From positions 1 to 11,761 of the forward strand of contig JAPKDN010000050.1 in NCBI GenBank assembly GCA_028822575.1: DNA of 11,761 nucleotides, in the 5' to 3' direction. Numbering within the stretch: position 1 is the stretch's first letter; every line of letters begins with the position of its first letter. Below, piece after piece: positions 6,762-11,761 of the stretch. The position numbers and the translations under genes are program-made. The notes beneath the pieces are model-generated. The model was not told the DNA's origin, made no database searches, and was given only the letters and a program-made list of their open reading frames with translations. This stretch comes from Alphaproteobacteria bacterium. Lineage in GTDB: Bacteria > Pseudomonadota > Alphaproteobacteria > Thalassobaculales > Thalassobaculaceae.

Positions 6762-7991
6762 CTACTCCTTCGTCGGCCCCTTCGGATCAAGCCCAAAGAT
6801 CTTTGCCGCGCTCAACCCCAGGATGTTCCGCTTTGCTTGCTCGTCCAGGAACGGCAGATCATGGATCACACTCGGGGTGTCGAAGTCGAAATGCGGCCAG
6901 TCGGAGGAATAGAGGAGCTGGCTGTCGGCGTTGATCATATCGAAGGTGACTTCTAACGCTTTCATGTTGCTCTTTTCCATCGGCTGGCAGGTATACCAGC
7001 AATTCTCGCGCATATAGTCACTGGGCATCTTTTTCAGCAACGGCGCTTCTGACTGTCGCATCAGGTACTGGTCATCCAGGCGCTGCATCAGGAACGGCAC
7101 CCAGGCGAGACCACTCTCGACCCATAGCGTTTTCAACTTGGGGAAACGCTCGGGAATGCCGTTCAGGATCCAGTTGGTCATGTGCACGATATTGCACCAG
7201 GCGAAACCCAGAGAGTGCATGCCCAGGAAAGTATTACAGGTGGCTAGCGACGGGTCCTGCCAGTGATAACCGGCGTGGAAGGCGATCGGCTTGCCGGTCT
7301 CCTCGATCGCCCGGTAGAGCTTCATATACTCGTTGGCGTGCACCGGCTTGTAGCGGGTGGAGGTGACGCAGAAGCCGATGACGCTTGGGTTATCGGCATG
7401 CTCCTCGACCATCTTCAACGCCGCGTCGGGAGTGTTGAACGGCAAGACCACCAAGGTGACGATACCCGGATCACCCGGCAGGATCCGCTCAGTCAGCCAA
7501 CGATTATAGGCCTGGCTTAGGAAAATCTCCATATCTGTCTGGGGATGCATGCCGAGAAACAGCATTGGTGTCGGAAATAGCACCATATAGTCAACGGCGA
7601 GGCCGTGCATCGCCCGGCGGGTGAGCACCACGTCCCGGTGCACGTCGGTCTCCTCAACCCTCTCGCGCTGGCTCGATTGATGCGGAATGCGCCCGCCGAC
7701 GTCCTGATAGCGCAGGCCTAGATCTCCGTTAAGGCCATAGGGTGGGGCGCCGACGCGTTCGGCCTGATACATAGTCGCCTGATGCCGGACCACCGGGTCC
7801 TCGATATATTGGGTAACCTCGGACCAGCTGACGCTTTCCACATGATGTGCGTCGACATCGACGATCAGCCAGTCATCATAGCCCTTACGCTCAGCGTCCC
7901 GACGCGCGTGGGAGAGATAGTCCCGGGTGTCGGTATGGGTGTCGATATCCTGAACCGGGTGGTTCTGGCCCTTGGTGATCGCGGCGTCCAT
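6762..7991 (-). CDS. Amidohydrolase (Amidohydro_2, ACMSD/resorcylate-decarboxylase-like)
   Basis: This is a metal-dependent TIM-barrel enzyme of 409 residues in the family that includes ACMSD and the hydroxybenzoate/resorcylate decarboxylases. Such enzymes break a C-C or C-N bond of aromatic-derived acids without oxygen. Visible active-site elements are VDVDAHH at 44-50 (the D-x-H form often seen in place of H-x-H), H239 in FHAGYHW, WVESG at 290-294 and the metal/acid aspartate D364 in SSDWPH. The many W, H and M residues around 255-300 are typical of this branch. The ATG at 7991 has AGGAGGGAG eight to nine bases upstream, one of the best sites in the window. It is the last gene of the ferredoxin operon, 45 bp after the unknown protein. 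Decarboxylation of a ring-hydroxylated acid is a reasonable guess but unproven. Confidence 0.88.
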   Translation of the reverse strand: MDAAITKGQNHPVQDIDTHTDTRDYLSHARRDAERKGYDDWLIVDVDAHHVESVSWSEVTQYIEDPVVRHQATMYQAERVGAPPYGLNGDLGLRYQDVGGRIPHQSSQRERVEETDVHRDVVLTRRAMHGLAVDYMVLFPTPMLFLGMHPQTDMEIFLSQAYNRWLTERILPGDPGIVTLVVLPFNTPDAALKMVEEHADNPSVIGFCVTSTRYKPVHANEYMKLYRAIEETGKPIAFHAGYHWQDPSLATCNTFLGMHSLGFAWCNIVHMTNWILNGIPERFPKLKTLWVESGLAWVPFLMQRLDDQYLMRQSEAPLLKKMPSDYMRENCWYTCQPMEKSNMKALEVTFDMINADSQLLYSSDWPHFDFDTPSVIHDLPFLDEQAKRNILGLSAAKIFGLDPKGPTKE

Positions 7992-8036
7992 TACACTCTC
8001 CCTCCTGGGGTCTTGGTCGAACCTTAGAGCTTGCAG

Positions 8037-8429
8037 TCAATCCTCGACCGGCGCGGACTTTGGAGCCGGCTGGTAAGGGGTGTCATGATAATCCTCGGGC
8101 CGGCGCCGCGACCAGAGGCCGAACTCCATCGGGCCAAGTCGAAGCGCACGCAACACCTCGGTAACGGCCGTCAGTGCCTCCGTCGGGGTGACCACCTCGT
8201 CATAGTCGCCGAGCATCGGCCGAAACGTGCGATCCTCGCCATCGGCCTTGGCGGCGTAGAGTTTGACGGCGGCGGTCATCAGCTTGGCGACGGCGGCATC
8301 GGATATCCGCCCAGCCTCACCATCGGCGATCGCGCCCTCGGTCCGCTCCCAGACCAGATCAGCAGCGCGTTCGATCGCCGCGTAGGGATCGTTTTCCAGA
8401 GAGGAGTCGGCTTCCTTAGAGGAGGACAT
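8037..8429 (-). CDS. Conserved-looking protein of unknown function, 130 residues
   Basis: I do not recognise this protein. It is acidic, has no membrane segment or cysteine pair, and seems mostly helical between residues 15 and 100 (DPYAAIERAADLVWERTEG ... EALTAVTEVLRALRLGPME). It ends in a proline- and charge-rich tail containing RRRPEDYHDTPYQPAP. The frame is open further upstream to 8540, but only the ATG at 8429 has a good site (GGAG, six bases upstream), and it overlaps the end of the ferredoxin gene by 14 bp. Together with 45 bp to the amidohydrolase gene, this indicates co-translation with both enzymes. It may be an assembly or partner protein for the oxygenase or decarboxylase; that is inference from position only. 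GC-rich third positions argue that it is a real gene. Confidence 0.8.
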   Translation of the reverse strand: MSSSKEADSSLENDPYAAIERAADLVWERTEGAIADGEAGRISDAAVAKLMTAAVKLYAAKADGEDRTFRPMLGDYDEVVTPTEALTAVTEVLRALRLGPMEFGLWSRRRPEDYHDTPYQPAPKSAPVED

Positions 8430-8790
8430 AAACGTCTCCACCGTCAACTTGTACTGACGCCCGCTCCAGCGCAAGTTCCGACGTACCCGGGTGTTTGCCG
8501 GTCTCGATATCGAATTCCAGACCGTGCCACGGGCAGACAATATTCAGCTTATCCTCGTCATAGAGCCGGCCGTGGCTTTGCTTGGTCACTTCGTCCATGT
8601 TCTCGCGCACCAGGGCATAAAGCCGCCCCTGACAAACCGGTCCACCCTGATGCGGGCAGGTGTTGTGCCAGGCGTGAAACTCATCGCCGAGTCGGAAAAT
8701 GCCGATCTCCACGTCACCGATGATCACCACCCGCTTGCTGCGATCCTCAAATTCCTCGACCGCTCCGACACGGACCGTCTGCATGATCAT
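8416..8790 (-). CDS. Rieske [2Fe-2S] ferredoxin-like protein
   Basis: This is a small soluble Rieske protein of 124 residues, the type that passes electrons to ring-hydroxylating oxygenases. Cluster ligands are C45-P-H47 and C86-P-W-H89, followed by the usual GLEFDIETGKHPG. The two ligand pairs are 38 residues apart, about 20 more than in ordinary BphF-like ferredoxins. The insert (about 55-82) is charged and contains RENMDEVTK. A long loop here is known in some stand-alone Rieske proteins. The start at 8790 has GGAG only three bases upstream; the in-frame ATG at 8784 has it nine bases upstream and is equally good or better, making the protein two residues shorter. It is first in an operon with the unknown protein and the amidohydrolase. 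No reductase gene is present in the window. Confidence 0.9.
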   Translation of the reverse strand: MIMQTVRVGAVEEFEDRSKRVVIIGDVEIGIFRLGDEFHAWHNTCPHQGGPVCQGRLYALVRENMDEVTKQSHGRLYDEDKLNIVCPWHGLEFDIETGKHPGTSELALERASVQVDGGDVYVLL

Positions 8791-9127
8791 TTTCTCCAGG
8801 GTTTCAGTTCGATCTTAGCCGAGGGGTTTGGTTCGTGCCAGCCACCATATGATGCACATCCAACGGGAGGTCGCGACCCGGGCAAGTGCGCTCCAATCGC
8901 TTTACTCGCCCCGAGGCAACGACCTTTGCCCGAGGCTCCCGTCATCAACATGTCCAACACCAATCAGCCGTCACGCCCGCGAAAGCTGGTGCTATTGCTT
9001 CGACCGTCACGAGCGTCTCGCGGGTTCACAAGATCGCATAGCCGTTACCCGCGTTTACCAGTGAAAAAGCCTTGGCTTTCGACGGCGGGACAGATGATTT
9101 GATTTTGAACTGGGATTAGCACCGCCA
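8791..9127. other. Intergenic region between MFS gene and ferredoxin operon; no convincing gene
   Basis: These 337 bp should hold the end of the MFS transcript and the promoter of the ferredoxin operon. A plus-strand frame is open across most of it, but its composition is rich in R, P and S and shows no family motif. GTCACGCCCGCGAAAGCTGG near 8970 resembles, in degenerate form, the GTCATnCCCGCGAAAGCGGG type of dispersed intergenic hairpin found in many proteobacteria. No clear -35/-10 pair stood out. Confidence 0.5.
9064..9080 (-). terminator. Possible terminator of the MFS gene
   Basis: On the minus strand AAAGC-CAAG-GCTTT is followed by TT, about 50 bp after the MFS stop. The stem is only five strong pairs with a short T-run, so this is a weak intrinsic terminator at best. 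Confidence 0.35.
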
Positions 9128-10642
9128 TCAACCCATTTGCTTTTTGATGGTCACCAGCGAGAGCACCGGCAAAGCGACTAAGCAAGTCAGCGCGTAAAAA
9201 TAGAAGGCGTTGTCATAGCCGATCATCGCCGACTGGCGCGTTATCTCCGCAGCGAGCCGCTCTAGGCTGGAGGTCCAGTCCACCGCGCCACTTCCGATAA
9301 CGCCAGGAAAATTTAGGCGTTCATCATAGACGGTGACGGACTCGACCATCTCTGAATACCGGATTTTCGAGGTCCTAATCAGCAAGGTCACGCTGAGCGC
9401 CACGAAAACGCTGGTGCCAAGATTACGCAACAAATGGAAAAACGCCGAGGCTTCTGGAAACAGGCGTTGCGGCATCGTGGAAAAGGTAATGACCGCCAAG
9501 GGTACCCATAGAACACCGCAACCGAACCCCTGTAACGCGCTGGCCCAAGACAAAGATCCCAAGGTGACGTTGAGGTCATAGAGGCTCATCGCCCAACCGC
9601 TGACCCCGATGCACCCCATGCCAAGCACCATCCCAACCCGGGGATCCAGGCGCCCCATGCGGGCGGCGACAAAAAAACCGCAGATCATCCCAACACCACG
9701 CATGGCCAGGATGAAACCAATGAGGTTGTCGGGATAGCCTTTCAGGTTCTGCAACATGGGCGGTAACAACACCAACGGCGTGAAATTCAGCGAGCCATAA
9801 ACGAAGACCAGGACAACCCCAATGACGTAGTTGCGGTTCAGGAAGATCCTAGGATTGATATACGGCTGGCTGGAAAAAAATGTGTTGGTCACGAACATGT
9901 AGAACGCGATGGCCATAAACGAACAGAGCGAGATGATATATGTGGATTCGAACCAATCCTCGCGCTCACCCCGGTCCAGCAACAGTTGCAGGCAGACAAT
10001 CGAGACCGAGAAAAGCGTAAAGCCAATATAATCGAAGCGGACATTGTCGACCTTCCCTGCGTCCTTGACCCATCGCATGTTACCGATAATCGCCAGGATA
10101 CCGAGCGGCAACATCAGAAAAAACACCCAACGCCAGCCATAGGCTTGAGATAAATAGCCACCGAGGGATGGCGCGATTGCCGGCCCGATCACCACGGACA
10201 TGCCATAGATACTGTTGACCTTGGCATGCATCTCGCGTGGGTAACTTTGCAGCAGGGTCGCTTGCGAAAGTGGTACCAGTGGCGCGCCGAGCAGGCCTTG
10301 CAGGATGCGGAAAAACAACAGACTTTCCAGAGAGGTCGCGAACCCACAGGCCAAGGTCGCCAGGGTAAATCCCGAGGTGCACATTAGCAGCACCCGCCGG
10401 CGCCCAAATATGGCGACGATTGATCCGGTAATTGGCGTGGCGATCGCGGTGGCGAGGACGTTCAGCGTCACGACCCAGGAGATCTGTTCCTGACTGGCCG
10501 AAAGGGCGCCCTGCAACTGGGGCAATGTGATGTTCACCATGGTCAGGGTCAGCGAATACAACATAGTCGTCCCAGCCATGGTCATCATGATCAGGGCGCG
10601 ATGGGCCGGTGTTTCTTCGAGTTCCGCAGTAATCGCTGTCAT
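9128..10642 (-). CDS. MFS transporter, DHA2 family (EmrB/QacA-like drug:H+ antiporter)
   Basis: This is an inner-membrane proton-coupled exporter of 504 residues with about 14 predicted membrane segments, as in the DHA2 family. The first segment (MLYSLTLTMVNITLPQLQ, residues about 27-44) has the usual NxTLP motif. GRRRVLLM after the second segment is the cytoplasmic loop 2-3 signature, and FFRILQGLLGAPLVPLSQA is the DHA2-type motif B region. VIGPAIAPSLGGYL near residue 150 matches antiporter motif C (G-P-x-x-x-P-x-x-G-G). A large loop near 415-465 is soluble. The ATG at 10642 has GTGGA about five bases upstream. No EmrA/HlyD membrane-fusion partner or TolC-like gene is in the window, so it probably acts alone or with an unlinked partner. 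It could export aromatic acids or drugs; substrate unknown. Confidence 0.92.
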   Translation of the reverse strand: MTAITAELEETPAHRALIMMTMAGTTMLYSLTLTMVNITLPQLQGALSASQEQISWVVTLNVLATAIATPITGSIVAIFGRRRVLLMCTSGFTLATLACGFATSLESLLFFRILQGLLGAPLVPLSQATLLQSYPREMHAKVNSIYGMSVVIGPAIAPSLGGYLSQAYGWRWVFFLMLPLGILAIIGNMRWVKDAGKVDNVRFDYIGFTLFSVSIVCLQLLLDRGEREDWFESTYIISLCSFMAIAFYMFVTNTFFSSQPYINPRIFLNRNYVIGVVLVFVYGSLNFTPLVLLPPMLQNLKGYPDNLIGFILAMRGVGMICGFFVAARMGRLDPRVGMVLGMGCIGVSGWAMSLYDLNVTLGSLSWASALQGFGCGVLWVPLAVITFSTMPQRLFPEASAFFHLLRNLGTSVFVALSVTLLIRTSKIRYSEMVESVTVYDERLNFPGVIGSGAVDWTSSLERLAAEITRQSAMIGYDNAFYFYALTCLVALPVLSLVTIKKQMG

Positions 10643-10729
10643 CGGGTTCCACTTGGCCGCCCTTCTTATTCGGGGCTTCGGCCGGTTGCTCCCTCTGGAA
10701 ACTAGCGGGACGTCCTTCGGTGCTGCAAA

Positions 10730-10885
10730 TCACCGCTTATCAAGGTCACCAAGCATCCGATCTATGATCACCCCGCCTGGGTGGGCTGGGTGGGCCTTTA
10801 CGGTATTTCTCACCCCTTCATCTTATCGGCAATTTTGATAGTGTTTCCAAATTTCGCGGATTTCATGGAAATCAAGCCTGTGCAT
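10730..10885 (-). pseudogene. Possible C-terminal remnant of an unidentified gene, one internal stop
   Basis: One minus-strand frame reads MHRLDFHEIREIWKHYQ, a TAA, then DEGVRNTVKAHPAHPGG and VIIDRMLGDLDKR before a TGA. The amino-acid mix and helical spacing look protein-like on both sides of a single stop, which suggests the tail of a decayed gene just upstream of the MFS gene. I do not recognise the family. It is equally possible that this is chance; a competing open frame in the same place ends at 10810. Confidence 0.3.
10859..10873. repeat. Perfect short inverted repeat GATTTC-ATG-GAAATC
   Basis: Six-bp arms surround a 3-base centre in the region between the MFS gene and the plus-strand ORF. 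It could be an operator, but it also overlaps the putative minus-strand gene remnant. Confidence 0.2.
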
Positions 10886-10930
10886 CCGTCCTGATTGTAA
10901 ATTAGCGCCGGCTTGGTTAGGAGAGTCCGG

Positions 10931-11149
10931 GTGGGTAGTGTGACGAAACATGTGCTCGATACTGCTGTAATTCGCCGCGCCAAGGCTGTTCGCAGTGAGC
11001 TGTATCGGCTCATGGATGAGCGGACGTTTCTGTGTAATACCGCCACCAATGACGATGGCGGTTGTGACGCCCCCCTACTGGACCTGGGCGCCTTTCAAAC
11101 TGGCACCTATGAGTGGATCTTCCACTCCTCTGCACACCGGGCTACATGA
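10931..11149 (+). CDS. Short ORF of unknown function, doubtful
   Basis: A GTG at 10931 has AGGAG seven bases upstream, and the frame runs 72 codons to a TGA at 11149. The product (start VGSVTKHVLDTAV, then RAKAVRSELYRLMDER and a CDAPLLDLG stretch) matches no family I know. Its end overlaps the first recognisable part of the xanthine-dehydrogenase-like pseudogene at 11131 in another frame, so it may be a damaged leading part of that gene or an unrelated fragment. I could not find the plant-type ferredoxin cysteines of that family in it. Confidence 0.3.
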   Translation: MGSVTKHVLDTAVIRRAKAVRSELYRLMDERTFLCNTATNDDGGCDAPLLDLGAFQTGTYEWIFHSSAHRAT

Positions 11150-11761
11150 TGCCGGTGGTCGCGCTGCAAGCCGGGGGTGGAGACTTGAGCCATGACCGGA
11201 TAGACCACGCGCTCGCTAGGTCTTTGCCGTTGCACCGGCTACGGACCCATCATCGAGGCGGTGCGGCACATGAGCCCCGTCACGAACCTAGGCGATGGCC
11301 CGCTGAATTATGCCTCGACCGGCGACCGGCTGATGGCAATGGTGAATAGCGAAACAGTGGCCCTGGAAACGGCCGGCATACATAATTTTTTGCCTAGAAG
11401 AATCGCCAGTCTCGCGGCGCTTTCTGAACCAGCATCCCGATGCCTGCCTCGTCACGGGCGCCACCGGTTTCGGCCTTTGGGTCACCAAACAACATCACCA
11501 GCAATACCCGATGATCTATCTCGGGGCAGTCCGAGAATCGAAACGCCTCGAAGAAGTCGACGGATTGCTCAAAATCGGCACCGGCCTTACTTACGAAGAC
11601 GCCTTGGGCGCCATCTCGGCCCATTCCGTAGATCTGGGAGAATTAATCCGACAGATTTGCTCATGCCAGATCCGCAATACCGGAACCATAGGGGGTAACA
11701 TCGCCAACAGCTCACCAATCAGAGACATGCCTGCAACCTTGCGCGTTGGGCGCGCGCCTGC
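11131..11761 (+). pseudogene. Xanthine dehydrogenase small subunit (XdhA-like: [2Fe-2S] plus FAD domain), frameshifted, runs off window
   Basis: Three frames read in turn as one XdhA-type protein. Frame one (from 11131): CTPGYMMPVVALQAGGGDLS then HDRIDHALA, the second cysteine motif and helix of the [2Fe-2S] domain. Near 11217-11220 the sense moves to frame two: LCRCTGYGPIIEAVRHMS, the last cluster motif, continuing to RRIASLAAL. At the CTTT of 11420-11423 one extra T moves it to frame three: NQHPDACLVTGATGFGLWVTK, the FAD-domain start, followed by QIRNTGTIGGNIANSSPI. In working proteins the last is NTGTIGGNIANGSPIGDMPP. The CGFC part before CTPG is lost, and the N-terminal cluster motif was not found. 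Intact relatives pair with a molybdenum subunit to oxidise purines or other N-heterocycles. The part beyond 11761 is unknown. Confidence 0.75.

Noticed and set aside
8031..8723. 230-residue plus-strand ORF
   Set aside because: It lies wholly opposite the unknown protein and the ferredoxin, with R/G/P-rich shadow composition.
8491..9102. 203-residue plus-strand ORF
   Set aside because: Its first half is antisense to the Rieske ferredoxin and the rest has no motif or ribosome binding site; judged a shadow frame.
9125..9150. CCATCAA ... TTGATGG inverted repeat as terminator of the MFS gene
   Set aside because: It overlaps the last codons of the gene, has a 12-base loop and no following T-run.
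10080..10733. 217-residue minus-strand ORF
   Set aside because: It is in another frame of the MFS gene on the same strand; composition is D/R/G-rich and no motif is present, while the MFS frame is fully convincing.
1..11761. Defence system, CRISPR array, prophage or transposon
   Set aside because: No spaced direct repeats, integrase, transposase, nuclease or toxin-antitoxin motif was seen on either strand.

Overview
The window is 11.8 kb of moderately GC-rich DNA, probably from a Pseudomonadota bacterium and possibly an alphaproteobacterium. That placement rests on gene content and codon style only and is weak. It holds a catabolic gene neighbourhood: a two-subunit aromatic-ring-hydroxylating dioxygenase, a Rieske ferredoxin, an amidohydrolase of the decarboxylase type, an SDR reductase/dehydratase, an SMP-30 lactonase, a UxaA-type sugar-acid dehydratase and a drug-efflux-type MFS transporter. 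No tRNA, rRNA, CRISPR array or insertion sequence was seen.

Layout. A partial gene enters from the left on the plus strand (to 260) and converges on a minus-strand run that ends at 321. In transcription order that run is the UxaA-family dehydratase (4174 to 2627), a decayed methyltransferase remnant (about 2501 to 2308), the dioxygenase alpha subunit (2142 to 844) and the beta subunit (836 to 321). A 200-bp divergent promoter region with a perfect 16-bp palindrome separates it from a plus-strand pair: SMP-30 lactonase (4376-5344) and SDR protein (about 5753-6757), with a decayed GNAT acetyltransferase between them. The SDR gene ends 4 bp from the convergent end of a tight minus-strand operon: Rieske ferredoxin (8790 to 8416), a 130-residue unknown protein overlapping it by 14 bp (8429 to 8037) and the amidohydrolase (7991 to 6762). 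An MFS exporter follows on the minus strand (10642 to 9128). The right end is mostly debris: a possible minus-strand C-terminal fragment (10885-10730), a short plus-strand ORF, and a xanthine-dehydrogenase small-subunit-like gene broken over three frames that runs off the window.

How the genes may work together (inference). Dioxygenase and ferredoxin would form an oxygenase system lacking only a reductase, which is not in the window. The amidohydrolase and SDR protein could process the oxidised ring acid. SMP-30 lactonase and UxaA dehydratase are the usual lactone-opening and dehydration steps of a non-phosphorylative sugar-acid route, so two partial pathways may be interleaved here. The substrate cannot be read from the sequence.

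The most striking feature is selective decay. At least three recognisable genes have frameshifts or deletions and lie between long, motif-complete catabolic ORFs. This looks like a genome losing genes while keeping catabolic functions, rather than random sequencing error.
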